Shown here piece after piece: positions 16,233 to 24,749 of a DNA stretch of 64,000 nt. The notes beneath the pieces are model-generated. The model had not been told where the DNA came from and searched no databases. It saw nothing but the letters and a program-made list of their open reading frames with translations. Numbering within the stretch: the stretch's first letter is position 1; each line of letters opens with the position of its first letter. Source of the stretch: Nocardioides sp. InS609-2 (lineage in GTDB: Bacteria; Actinomycetota; Actinomycetes; Propionibacteriales; Nocardioidaceae); NCBI RefSeq assembly GCF_023208195.1, contig NZ_CP060034.1, positions 3,596,001 through 3,660,000 of the forward strand, given 5' to 3'. The translations under genes were made by a program, and so were the position numbers.

Positions 16233-17745
16233 AGAGATCGGCCGCCTTGACGACTGTCTCGTAGACGCCGTAGGCCAGCGGGATGCCGACCACCAGCCAC
16301 GCGACCGCGAGCAGCGGCGTACGGCGCGCGGGCACGTCGTACTTCGCATCGGCCTCGACCTGGTCGGACGTCAACGCGGTCTCCGATCCTTCGGGCTCGT
16401 GGAACTTGTCGGCGACCGGCCGGATCAGCAGGTTGGACACGAAGCCCACCGCCAGGATGCCGACCATCGTGAGCAGAGCCGGCCGGTAGTCGTCGGCGAC
16501 CAGCGCGCCCGGCTCGCCACGTGCATCGAGGAAGCCGTTGATGATGAGCGGCCCGGCCACACCGGCCGCGGCCCAGGCGGTGAGCAGTCGGCCGTGGATC
16601 GCGCCGACCTGGAAGGTGCCGAAGAGGTCGCGGAGGTACGCCGGCACGGTGGCGAAGCCGCCGCCGTAGAAGCTGATGATCGCACCGGCCAGGAAGGCGA
16701 ACAGCACTACCGAGCTGCTGCCACCGAGGGCGAGGGTGATGTAGAGGACGATGCCGAGGCCGAGGTAGACCATGTAGATCGGCTTGCGGCCGATGACGTC
16801 GGACGTCGAGCTCCAGAGGAAGCGGCCGCCCATGTTGCACAGCGACAGCAGGCCGACGAAGCCCGCTGCCGAGGCGGCGGCGACCGATGAGTCGGCGCCG
16901 TCGCGGAAGAAGTCCTGGATCATCGGCGCGGCCTGCTCGAGGATACCGATGCCGGCGGTGACGTTGCAGAACAGCACGACCCAGAGGAACCAGAACTGCG
17001 GGGTGCGGATGGCGTTGTTGGCCGAGACGTTCTCGTGGGTGATCATCGACTTCGCCTTGACCTTGGAGCCGTCCCAGCCGTGCGGCTTCCAGCCGTCGGC
17101 GGGCACGCGCACCAGGAACGCCCCGAAGACCATGACGACGAAGTAGCCGACGGCGAGGGTGAGGAAGAGCTTGGAGACCGCCGAGCCCGCGGCGACTCCG
17201 GTCACGGCGTCGTAGTTGTCGTCGTACGCGCTGAGCAGCTTCGACGACAGCGGGCTGGCGATCATCGCGCCGCCACCGAAGCCCATGATGGCCATGCCGG
17301 TGGCCAGGCCCGGACGGTCCGGGAACCACTTGATCAGCGTCGACACCGGCGAGATGTAGCCGATGCCGAGGCCGATGCCGCCGATCACGCCGTAGCCCAG
17401 GTAGACCAGCCACAGCTGGTCGGTGCTGATGCCGATCGCGCCGACGACGAAGCCGGTCGCCCAGCAGCACGCGGCGGTGAACATGGCGCGGCGCGGGCCG
17501 CCGGAGTCGACCCAGGTGCCGAAGACCGCCGCAGATAGGCCGAGCATCACGATGGCGATCGAGAAGATGACGCCGATCGCGGTGAGGCTGGAGTCGAAGT
17601 GCTCGACGAGGGAGGCCTTGTAGACGCTGGTGGCGTAGGCCTGCCCGATGCAGAGGTGTACGGCGAGGGCGGCCGGGGGGATCAACCAGCGGTTGAAGCC
17701 GGGCGGGGCAATGGTGTGGTCGCGGTCCAGGAACTCGAGCGCCAT
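16225..17745 (-). CDS. OFA-family MFS transporter (oxalate/formate antiporter-like)
   Basis: 506-residue, 12-helix major facilitator. The N-terminus places FNRWLIPPAALAVHLCIGQAY before helix 1, as in OFA-family carriers. Conserved loop phrases are GPRRAMF after helix 2, GIGYISPVSTLIKWFPDRPG at helices 4-5, and MGGRFLWSSTSDVIGRKP in the second half. Substrate is probably an organic anion; oxalate/formate exchange cannot be assigned from sequence. The ATG at 17745 is chosen because AGGAG lies 8 nt upstream; an ATG eight codons upstream is possible. It runs opposite to the MoxR-type gene across 208 bases and is convergent with the MerR remnant. Confidence 0.85.
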   Translation of the reverse strand: MALEFLDRDHTIAPPGFNRWLIPPAALAVHLCIGQAYATSVYKASLVEHFDSSLTAIGVIFSIAIVMLGLSAAVFGTWVDSGGPRRAMFTAACCWATGFVVGAIGISTDQLWLVYLGYGVIGGIGLGIGYISPVSTLIKWFPDRPGLATGMAIMGFGGGAMIASPLSSKLLSAYDDNYDAVTGVAAGSAVSKLFLTLAVGYFVVMVFGAFLVRVPADGWKPHGWDGSKVKAKSMITHENVSANNAIRTPQFWFLWVVLFCNVTAGIGILEQAAPMIQDFFRDGADSSVAAASAAGFVGLLSLCNMGGRFLWSSTSDVIGRKPIYMVYLGLGIVLYITLALGGSSSVVLFAFLAGAIISFYGGGFATVPAYLRDLFGTFQVGAIHGRLLTAWAAAGVAGPLIINGFLDARGEPGALVADDYRPALLTMVGILAVGFVSNLLIRPVADKFHEPEGSETALTSDQVEADAKYDVPARRTPLLAVAWLVVGIPLAYGVYETVVKAADLFS

Positions 17746-17844
17746 GGACGATCTCCTGTTGTTCAACATTCAGCCAATCTGGCCCAGAACCGTCCTACCA
17801 CGGATCTCGGGCGAAAGGTGACGCTGGTTACGGTGGTCGGGTGA

Positions 17845-17857
17845 CTTCGAATCGAAG
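17845..17857. promoter_or_regulatory. Perfect palindrome CTTCGA-A-TCGAAG between divergent genes
   Basis: A 13-nt inverted repeat lies midway in the 208-base region between the divergent MFS and MoxR genes. It could be an operator. It does not match the actinobacterial LexA box, which has a longer spacer. Confidence 0.25.
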
Positions 17858-17953
17858 CGATGAGTGGCCAAAGTGGGGCCAGGCACCCGCGGCCACACTG
17901 CGCTCGCGGCTGAGGGCCGGGTGTGGATTGGCACCCTGAGTAGTGTTTTTGGG

Positions 17954-19342
17954 GTGACCAAGGCCCCCACCGCAAAGACCCTGGGCGAGCTGCGTGCGTC
18001 CGGGCACGAGCACAAGTCCCTCCGCAACGAGATCCGCGACAACCTGCTGGCGATGCTGGCCGCGGGCGACGACCCGTGGCCCGGGCTGCACGGCTTCGAG
18101 ACCACCGTGATCCCGCAGGTCGAGCGGGCCCTGCTCGCCGGCCATGACGTCGTACTCCTCGGTGAGCGGGGGCAGGGCAAGACCCGGCTCCTGCGCACCA
18201 TCGTCGGGCTGCTCGACGAGTGGACGCCGGTGATCGACGGCGCCGAGCTGGGCGAGCACCCCTACGACCCCATGACCCACGGGTCGAAACGCCGCGCCAT
18301 CGAGCTCGGTGACGAGCTGCCGATCTCGTGGCGGCACCGTGACGAGAGGTACGCCGAGAAGCTGGCGACGCCGGACACGTCGGTCGCCGACCTGATCGGT
18401 GACGTCGACCCGATGAAGGTGGCCGAGGGCCGGATGCTCGGTGACCCCGAGACCATCCACTTCGGGCTCATCCCGCGCAGCCACCGCGGCATCGTGGCGA
18501 TCAACGAGCTGCCCGACCTGGCCGAGCGCATCCAGGTCGCGATGCTCAACGTGATGGAGGAGCGCGACATCCAGATCCGCGGCTACGTGCTTCGACTGCC
18601 GATCGACACGCTCGTGCTGGCCAGCGCCAACCCGGAGGACTACACCAACCGCGGCCGCATCATCACCCCGCTCAAGGACCGCTTCGGGGCCGAGATCCGC
18701 ACCCACTACCCGGTCGAGCTCGATGCCGAGATCGCGGTGATCCGGCAGGAGGCCGGCCTGGTCGCCGATGTGCCCGACCACCTCGTCGAGATCCTCGCGC
18801 GCTTCACCCGCGGACTGCGTGAGTCCAGCGCGGTGGACCAGCGCTCGGGTGTCAGCGCCCGCTTCGCGATCGCCGGTGCCGAGACGGTGGCGGCTGCCGC
18901 GCTGCGACGCGCCACCATGCACGGCGAGGAGCACGCGGTCGCCCGCGTCGTCGACCTCGAGACCGCCGTCGAGGTGCTGGGCGGCAAGGTCGAGTTCGAG
19001 ACCGGCGAAGAAGGCCGAGAGCACGAGATCCTCACCCACCTCCTCCGTACGGCGACCGCCGAGACCGTGCGCCAGCACTTCCGCGGCCTCGACTTCGCCC
19101 TGCTCGTCGACGCGATCGAGGCGGGCTCGATGGTCACCACCGGCGAGCACGTCACCGCACGCGCCTTCCTCACCGGGCTGCCCGTGCTGGGCGAGGCCGA
19201 GCTGTACGACGACGTTTGCGACCGCCTGGGCGCGACCGACGACGGCACCCGGGCAGCGGCCATCGAGCTGGCCCTCGAAGGACTGTTCTTGGCCCGCAAG
19301 GTGGGCAAGGACAGCGACGGATCCGAGACGGTCTATGGCTGA
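17954..19342 (+). CDS. MoxR/magnesium-chelatase-I-like AAA+ ATPase
   Basis: 462-residue AAA+ protein of the MoxR/ChlI type. Walker A is GERGQGKT (70-77). The sensor region carries the chelatase-like run IVAINELPDLAERIQVAMLN, then MEERDIQIRGYVLRLP and ASANPEDYTNRGRI. Such ATPases act with VWA-domain partners as metal chelatases or chaperones, and the next gene encodes exactly such a partner. The GTG at 17954 is chosen because the upstream in-frame reading lacks conserved sequence. Its partner could be the VWA protein alone, or the pair could serve the cobaltochelatase CobN encoded 32 kb away; the latter is speculation. Confidence 0.85.
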   Translation: MTKAPTAKTLGELRASGHEHKSLRNEIRDNLLAMLAAGDDPWPGLHGFETTVIPQVERALLAGHDVVLLGERGQGKTRLLRTIVGLLDEWTPVIDGAELGEHPYDPMTHGSKRRAIELGDELPISWRHRDERYAEKLATPDTSVADLIGDVDPMKVAEGRMLGDPETIHFGLIPRSHRGIVAINELPDLAERIQVAMLNVMEERDIQIRGYVLRLPIDTLVLASANPEDYTNRGRIITPLKDRFGAEIRTHYPVELDAEIAVIRQEAGLVADVPDHLVEILARFTRGLRESSAVDQRSGVSARFAIAGAETVAAAALRRATMHGEEHAVARVVDLETAVEVLGGKVEFETGEEGREHEILTHLLRTATAETVRQHFRGLDFALLVDAIEAGSMVTTGEHVTARAFLTGLPVLGEAELYDDVCDRLGATDDGTRAAAIELALEGLFLARKVGKDSDGSETVYG

Positions 19343-19420
19343 GGTCGTGATCCGGACGGACGTGGTCACCGCTGTCTCGGCCCCGATCGCCAGCCACCGG
19401 ATCATCCGGAGGCGGCAGCC

Positions 19421-21421
19421 GTGAGCCGCTACCAGCGCTACGCCGGCGGCGACCCGCTGGCGCCGCCCGTCGACCTGGCCGAGGCCCTCGACGCGATCGG
19501 CCAGGAGGTGATGGCCGGCTACTCGCCGGAGCACGCGATGCAGGAGTTCCTGCGGCGCGGCGGGCAGGACCAGATCGGCCTCGACGACCTGGCCCGACGG
19601 GTGGTCGAGAAGCGCCGCGAGCTGCTCGCCCGCCACAACCTCGACGGCACGCTGCAGGAGGTGCGCGAGCTGCTCGACAAGGCCGTGCTCGAGGAGCGCA
19701 AGCAGCTGGCCCGTGACGTGTCGATGGACGACGCAGCCCGGGCGTTCCGCGAGATGCAGCTCGACAACCTGCCGGCCTCGACGGCGGCTGCGGTGAGCGA
19801 GCTGTCGTCGTACGACTGGCAGAGCAGTGAGGCCCGCGAGGCCTACGAGCAGATCAAGGACCTGCTCGGGCGCGAGGTGCTCGACCAGAGGTTCGCCGGC
19901 ATGAAGCAGGCGCTGGAGGGTGCGACCGACGAGGACCGCGCGGCGATCAACGAGATGCTCGACGACCTCAACTCGCTGCTCGAGAAGCACCGGCTCGGCG
20001 ACGACACGGACGAGGACTTCCGCGAGTTCATGGACAAGCACGGCGACTTCTTCCCCGAGAACCCGCAGGACATCGACGAGCTGATGGACGCGCTGGCCGC
20101 GAGGAGTGCTGCCGCTCAGCGGATGCTCAACTCGATGAGCCCGGAGCAGCGGGCCGAGCTGATGCAGCTCTCGCAGCAGGCGTTCGGCTCGCCCGACCTG
20201 ATGGCGCAGCTGTCGCGGATGGACGAGAACCTCCAGGCCCTACGGCCCGGTGAGGAATGGGGCGGGTCTGAGGAGTTCGGCGGCGAGCAAGGTCTGGGTC
20301 TCGGCGACGGCACCGGCGTGCTGCAGGACGTCGCCGACCTCGACGCGCTGGCCGAGCAGCTCTCGCAGTCGTACGGCGGCGCCCGGATGGACGACGTCGA
20401 CCTCGACCTGCTGGCGCGCCAGCTCGGCAACGACGCGGCCGTGGACGGCCGCACCCTCGCGGAGCTCGAGAAGGCGTTGCGCGAGTCCGGCTACCTCAAG
20501 CGCGGCTCCGACGGCGAGCTCCGGCTCAGCCCCAAGGCGATGCGCGAGCTCGGCAAGGCGCTGCTGCGCGACGTGGCCACCCGGCTGTCGTCGCGACAGG
20601 GGCAACGCGACGTACGCCAGGCAGGTGCGGCCGGTGAGCGCTCCGGCGCCACCCGCCAGTGGGAGTTCGGCGACACCGAGCCGTGGGATGTGCCGCGCAC
20701 GATCGGCAACGCCGTGCGTCGTACACGCGGTGAGGGCAAGTCAGGACCCATCAAGATCCATGTCGACGACATCGAGGTGCAGGAGACCGAGGCCCGCACG
20801 CAGGCAGCGGTGGCACTGCTGGTCGACACGTCGTTCTCGATGGCGATGGACGGCCGCTGGGTGCCGATGAAGCGCACCGCACTCGCGCTGCACCAGCTGA
20901 TCCGTAGCCGGTTCCGGGGTGACGCGCTAGAGCTGATCTCGTTCGGGCGGGCCGCACGCACCATGGAGATCGACGAGCTCACCGCGCTCGACGCCCGCTG
21001 GGACAAGGGCACCAACCTGCACCACGGGCTGCTGCTGGCCAACCGGCACTTCCGCAAGCACCCCAACGCCCAGCCGGTGCTGCTGATCGTCACCGACGGC
21101 GAGCCGACGTCACACCTCGAGCCGCACGGCGAGATCTACTTCGACTACCCGCCGCACCCGCTGACCATCGCGTACGCCGTCCGCGAGCTCGACAACGCCG
21201 GCCGGCTGGGCGCACAGGTCACCTTCTTCCGGCTCGGCGAGGACCCCGGGCTGGCGCGGTTCATCGACTCGATGGCCAAGCGGGTCGACGGTCGTGTCGT
21301 TGCGCCCGAGCTCGACGATCTCGGCGCCGCCGTGGTTGGTTCCTACCTGGGCTCGCGCGCGCCGTCGGGTGGCGCCAACTACCGCGACATGTTCGGCGGA
21401 CGCGGCTTCTGGGTCGGCTGA
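19421..21421 (+). CDS. VWA-domain protein, partner of the MoxR-type ATPase
   Basis: 666-residue soluble protein. The first 400 residues are charged and helical, with acidic and Arg-rich stretches. The C-terminal von Willebrand A domain starts near 460 with a complete MIDAS motif DTSFS (469-473), a later KGTNLHHGL carrying the conserved Thr, and IVTDGEP. It follows the AAA+ gene by 78 bases on the same strand. The pair is a standard MoxR/VWA module in actinobacteria. GTG start at 19421. Its stop is only 3 bases from the stop of the convergent ABC1 kinase gene. Confidence 0.87.
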   Translation: MSRYQRYAGGDPLAPPVDLAEALDAIGQEVMAGYSPEHAMQEFLRRGGQDQIGLDDLARRVVEKRRELLARHNLDGTLQEVRELLDKAVLEERKQLARDVSMDDAARAFREMQLDNLPASTAAAVSELSSYDWQSSEAREAYEQIKDLLGREVLDQRFAGMKQALEGATDEDRAAINEMLDDLNSLLEKHRLGDDTDEDFREFMDKHGDFFPENPQDIDELMDALAARSAAAQRMLNSMSPEQRAELMQLSQQAFGSPDLMAQLSRMDENLQALRPGEEWGGSEEFGGEQGLGLGDGTGVLQDVADLDALAEQLSQSYGGARMDDVDLDLLARQLGNDAAVDGRTLAELEKALRESGYLKRGSDGELRLSPKAMRELGKALLRDVATRLSSRQGQRDVRQAGAAGERSGATRQWEFGDTEPWDVPRTIGNAVRRTRGEGKSGPIKIHVDDIEVQETEARTQAAVALLVDTSFSMAMDGRWVPMKRTALALHQLIRSRFRGDALELISFGRAARTMEIDELTALDARWDKGTNLHHGLLLANRHFRKHPNAQPVLLIVTDGEPTSHLEPHGEIYFDYPPHPLTIAYAVRELDNAGRLGAQVTFFRLGEDPGLARFIDSMAKRVDGRVVAPELDDLGAAVVGSYLGSRAPSGGANYRDMFGGRGFWVG

Positions 21422-21424
21422 GGC

Positions 21425-22777
21425 CTACGGCGAAGGCGCGAAGCCGGGCAGGTGCTCCTCGAGGATCGCCTTGAACGGCGCCTCCGCGTTGAGCTGGCTC
21501 AGCAGCCCGATGCCGCCCAGCCAGGTGCGGTGGATCAGCAGGTACGACGTCGGCAGGTTGAACCTGGTCGCCACGGCGAACGACGGCTGCCGGGGGTCGT
21601 TGATCCGCTCGAACTGGGTGCGCATCCACTCGCGGGTGAAGCGGAACCGCTCGACGCGGGTGGGGTCGACGAACGGCGAGAGGTAGTCGAAGACCAGCTG
21701 CGGGTCGACCTTGATGCCGGACTTGATGAAGCCCTCGCCACGCAGGGCCTCGACCAGGGCATCGGGGTCGTCCAGGGCGGCGACCCGCATCAGGTTGCCC
21801 ATCGAGGTGGGCAGCTGCCGGTCGGGCAGGCGCGCGACGGCGCCGAAGTCGAGGACGCCGAGCTTGCCGGGGGAGCCGTCGGCGTTGGGGATCGGCCGGA
21901 AGTTGCCGGGGTGTGGGTCGGCGTGCAGCATGCCGGTGCGCGCCGGCCCGGAGAAGAGGAACCGCGCGAGCAGCTCGCCGTAGTGGTCGCGCTCCTCCTG
22001 GGTGCCGTCGGCGATGACCGTGGCCAGCGACCCCGGCGACTCCATCCACTCGCTCACGAGCACCGACTGGCCGGCGTACACGACGTCGGGTACGACGACG
22101 AGCGGGTCGTCGCGGAAGGCGTCTGCGAACGCGGCCTGTGCCTCTGCCTCGAGCTCGTAGTCGAGCTCGTCGGCGGCGCGGGCCTGTAGCTCGGCCACCA
22201 ACGGCTTGATGTCGATGCCGGGGAAGACGGGGGCGAGGCCCTTTGCGACGCGGGCGAGCTGGCGCAGGTCGCTCATCAGCGCCTGGCCGGCGCCGGGGTA
22301 CTGCACCTTCACGGCCACGTCGCGGCCGTCGTGCCAGCGTCCGCGGTGCACCTGCCCGATCGACGCAGCGGCCGCCTGGCCGCCGTCGAGCCAGACGAGC
22401 TGGGTGCGCCAGTCGGGGCCCATCGACGACTCGATCTGCTCACGCACGGTCTGGGTCGGCATCGGGGGAGCCGCGTCCTGCAGCTTGACCAGCTGCTCGC
22501 GGTACGGCTTCACGAGCTCGTCGGGGAAGGCCGCCTCCAGCACCGAGAGCGCCTGGCCGAACTTCATCGCCCCGCCCTTGAGTTCGCCGAGGGTGCGGAA
22601 GAGCTGTTCGGCCGTGCGCTGCTGGATCTCGGTCAGCACCACCTCGGCCGATCGGCCACCGAGACGCTTTCCGACCCCCAGCGCTGAGCGGCCGGCGTAC
22701 CCGAGGGGAAGTGCGGCCAGCCGGGCACCCCGCGCGATCGCCTTCCGGGGGATGGCCTTGCGCGGGTCTTCGGGCAT
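21425..22777 (-). CDS. ABC1/UbiB-family atypical kinase
   Basis: 450-residue protein of the UbiB/AarF/ADCK family, associated with quinone or lipid metabolism. Family marks are KGGAMKFGQ (67-75), the Ala-rich nucleotide loop AAAASIGQ (135-142), VAIK-like lysine K157 in DVAVKVQYPG, the catalytic HADPHPGNF, and the DFG in VLDFGAVA. No C-terminal membrane helices are evident. Start ATG at 22777; the long upstream reading in this frame belongs to the neighbouring kinase region and is not part of it. The P-loop kinase gene lies 34 bases upstream on the same strand. Confidence 0.9.
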   Translation of the reverse strand: MPEDPRKAIPRKAIARGARLAALPLGYAGRSALGVGKRLGGRSAEVVLTEIQQRTAEQLFRTLGELKGGAMKFGQALSVLEAAFPDELVKPYREQLVKLQDAAPPMPTQTVREQIESSMGPDWRTQLVWLDGGQAAAASIGQVHRGRWHDGRDVAVKVQYPGAGQALMSDLRQLARVAKGLAPVFPGIDIKPLVAELQARAADELDYELEAEAQAAFADAFRDDPLVVVPDVVYAGQSVLVSEWMESPGSLATVIADGTQEERDHYGELLARFLFSGPARTGMLHADPHPGNFRPIPNADGSPGKLGVLDFGAVARLPDRQLPTSMGNLMRVAALDDPDALVEALRGEGFIKSGIKVDPQLVFDYLSPFVDPTRVERFRFTREWMRTQFERINDPRQPSFAVATRFNLPTSYLLIHRTWLGGIGLLSQLNAEAPFKAILEEHLPGFAPSP

Positions 22778-22811
22778 GGCCCCATTGTCGGGGATGCGTG
22801 GTTGCGGAGCC

Positions 22812-23414
22812 TCATCGCTGCAGCACATCTCTGACGGACGCGGCCATGCCGGCGATGTCGACCTGGTCCAGATCGGTGGTGTCGACCTGCACGACCCGGT
22901 CGTCGTGGAGCACCGGTCGGTAGGGCCCCGCCAGGTAGCGGTCCGGCCTGACGCTGAACCTGGCCTTGATCTCGTGGACCTCGCCGCTCGCGGCGCGAGT
23001 GCGGGCTCGCCGCAGCAGCACATCGGGGTCGCCGACCAGAGCGACCTCCACGATCGGTACGTCGATCCTGACTGCGGCCTCCGCGAACATGGTGCGGTTC
23101 CAGTCGTGGTTGAACGGCGTGTCCGCAACGACCGACAACCGGGTCGTCACGCGCTGCAACATCCACAGGAACAGGTTCCACACCACTGCACCCTCACGGA
23201 ACGTCGATCCGCCGACCTGCGGGTCGTACGTCGGCGACGTCAGCGCGGGGTGCTCAGGCTCCCAACCCGAGTAGACGATCTCGTGCATGCGGTCCCGGCT
23301 GATCCACAGGGCATCCAGCTCGCTGGCCAGCATCGGCGCGAGGGTCGTCTTCCCGGCCGCGGCGTACCCCGTCACGAGCACCAGGAACCGGGGCATCGCT
23401 GCCGCGCCGGTCAC
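22812..23414 (-). CDS. P-loop kinase-like AAA protein (zeta/Tmk-like fold)
   Basis: 200-residue cytoplasmic protein with Walker A GYAAAGKTT (16-24) after a short beta strand (RFLVLVTG). A conserved ISRDRMHE segment and an Arg-rich lid (LLRRARTRAASG) follow. It resembles small-molecule kinases of the AAA_33 type; substrate unknown. GTG at 23414 starts 3 bases after the msrA stop; an ATG six codons downstream (23396) is an equally good start. It is cotranscribed with msrA upstream and the ABC1 kinase downstream. Confidence 0.75.
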   Translation of the reverse strand: MTGAAAMPRFLVLVTGYAAAGKTTLAPMLASELDALWISRDRMHEIVYSGWEPEHPALTSPTYDPQVGGSTFREGAVVWNLFLWMLQRVTTRLSVVADTPFNHDWNRTMFAEAAVRIDVPIVEVALVGDPDVLLRRARTRAASGEVHEIKARFSVRPDRYLAGPYRPVLHDDRVVQVDTTDLDQVDIAGMAASVRDVLQR

Positions 23415-23417
23415 GAC

Positions 23418-24083
23418 TCAGGCAGTCGCCGGGAAGCGGACGCCCGTGTTGGCGTGGCAGCGGTAGCCCATCGGGTTCTTCGCGAGGTACTGCTGGTGCT
23501 GGTCCTCGGCGTAGTAGTACGGCGCTCCGCCATCGAGAGGGGCGGCCGGCCGGATCTCCGTGGTGATGGTGCCGAGCTGCCGGCGCGCCAGCTCGTCGCC
23601 GTACACCTTGGTCAGGTCGCGGGCGGTCTGCTCCTGCTCGGGGGTGGTGAAGTAGATGGCCGAGCGGTACTGCGTGCCGACGTCGTTGCCCTGCCGCATG
23701 CCCTGCGTGGGGTCGTGGATCTCGAAGAACCTCTTGACCAGGTCGTCGAACGACACGACCGTCGGGTCGAAGACCAGGCGGATGGCCTCGGTGTGCCCGG
23801 TGCGACCCGAGCAGACCTCGTCGTACGACGGGTTCGGGGTGATGCCACCGGCGTAGCCCACCGACGTCGACCAGACGCCCGGCAGCTGCCAGTAGATCTC
23901 CTCGGCACCCCAGAAGCAGCCCAGCCCGAAGATCGCGACCTCCATGCCCTCGGGCACGTCGTCGGTGATCACCGGCGCGTCGAGTACGACGTGGCGCGCG
24001 GCGATGCCGGAGTGCCCCGTCTCGCGGCCCTTCAGGGCGTCCTCGGCTGTGGGAAGGGTGGTCTTGGTGGCGCGGCCGAACAT
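23418..24083 (-). CDS. msrA: Peptide-methionine (S)-S-oxide reductase MsrA
   Basis: Reduces methionine-S-sulfoxide in proteins. 221 residues, the long form with about 45 residues before the core. Catalytic motif GCFWG at 55-59 with nucleophile C56. Further family marks are VGYAGG, EAIRLVFDP, HDPTQGMRQGNDVGTQYRS and the C-terminal AEDQHQQYLAKNPMGYRCH. The resolving cysteine is probably the one in GYRCH. The start ATG at 24083 has GGAG about 6 nt upstream; an earlier start 16 codons upstream is less likely. It is divergent from the toxin-antitoxin operon. Confidence 0.95.
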   Translation of the reverse strand: MFGRATKTTLPTAEDALKGRETGHSGIAARHVVLDAPVITDDVPEGMEVAIFGLGCFWGAEEIYWQLPGVWSTSVGYAGGITPNPSYDEVCSGRTGHTEAIRLVFDPTVVSFDDLVKRFFEIHDPTQGMRQGNDVGTQYRSAIYFTTPEQEQTARDLTKVYGDELARRQLGTITTEIRPAAPLDGGAPYYYAEDQHQQYLAKNPMGYRCHANTGVRFPATA

Positions 24084-24150
24084 GTGGTCTCCGATCACTG
24101 GGTGCTGTGGAAACAACGATCCGTCGCTCACCAGTGTTCCCTACCCTCGG

Positions 24151-24168
24151 TGATACCAGATTGATACC
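24151..24168 (+). promoter_or_regulatory. Two TGATACC repeats, 11 bp apart, upstream of the antitoxin gene
   Basis: TGATACC occurs at 24151-24157 and 24162-24168, one helical turn apart and ending 2 bases before the GGAGG ribosome site. This is a typical position for antitoxin autoregulation of a TA operon. Confidence 0.45.
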
Positions 24169-24182
24169 GTGGAGGGATGGCC

Positions 24183-24383
24183 ATGACACTGCGCACCGAC
24201 CCCGAGCTCGACGACGCCTTGACCACGCTTGCCCGTGTTGAAGGCGTGTCCAAGCAAGAGGCAGCCCGGCGCGCGATCCTCGAGCGTCACGCCTCCCTGA
24301 CGCGCAGCGAGCGCATCGACGCGGTCGCCGAGGAAATGTTGGACAAGTGGGGTGACGTGCTCGACCGCCTGGGCAAGGCCTGA
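24183..24383 (+). CDS. Ribbon-helix-helix antitoxin of a Doc toxin pair
   Basis: 66-residue protein. The first part (MTLRTDPELDDAL) is a CopG/RHH-like strand and helix, followed by GVSKQEAARRAILERH. The C-terminal helix would neutralise the toxin. GGAGGG at 24171-24176 is 6 nt from the ATG at 24183, but only touching an ATG at 24177, so the later start is preferred. The toxin gene begins 3 bases after the stop. Repressor-and-antitoxin function is inferred from this arrangement and the repeat upstream. Confidence 0.82.
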   Translation: MTLRTDPELDDALTTLARVEGVSKQEAARRAILERHASLTRSERIDAVAEEMLDKWGDVLDRLGKA

Positions 24384-24386
24384 CCG

Positions 24387-24749
24387 GTGACCCTCTACCT
24401 CGATCTTGAGGCCTTGCTCCTGCTGACTCGCAAACTCGGCGCAGGTCCCGTCCGCGATCCCGGGTTGTTGGACTCGGCAGCCGCGAGACCCCGGTCCAGT
24501 GTGTTCGGTGAGGACGCTTACAGCACGATCGAGCTCAAGGCCGCGGCCTTGCTTCACTCGATTTGCCGCAACCACGCGCTCGTCGATGGAAATAAGCGAC
24601 TCGCGTGGCTCGCCGCGGTGTCGTTCCTGGGTTTGAACGGTCACGACGTGTTGCTCACCGACGACGAAGCCTTCGACCTCGTCATGCGCGTGGCCGAAGG
24701 CAACGCCGATGTCGAGGAGATCGCCGCGACCCTTAGGCTCGACGGGTGA
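24387..24749 (+). CDS. doc: Doc-type (Fic-fold) toxin
   Basis: 120-residue single-domain Fic/Doc protein. The core motif HALVDGNKRLAW (63-74) matches the Doc variant HxFxDxNKRxA, in which H63 is catalytic and the K-R pair replaces the G-R of AMPylating Fic enzymes. Doc phosphorylates EF-Tu and halts translation; that activity is inferred from the motif. GTG start 3 bases after the antitoxin stop. Its TGA overlaps the metB GTG (24746-24749), so toxin and metB translation are coupled. Length matches P1 Doc (126 residues), so the toxin appears intact. Confidence 0.88.
   Translation: MTLYLDLEALLLLTRKLGAGPVRDPGLLDSAAARPRSSVFGEDAYSTIELKAAALLHSICRNHALVDGNKRLAWLAAVSFLGLNGHDVLLTDDEAFDLVMRVAEGNADVEEIAATLRLDG

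Noticed and set aside
19343..19420. Inverted ATCCGGA/TCCGGAT-type repeats as a terminator between the MoxR and VWA genes
   Set aside because: The arms are short and spaced irregularly, and the two genes act as a pair, so a terminator is unlikely.
17828..20041. A 737-codon minus-strand open frame opposite the MoxR and VWA genes
   Set aside because: Val/Gly/Arg-rich shadow translation with no start context and no family features.
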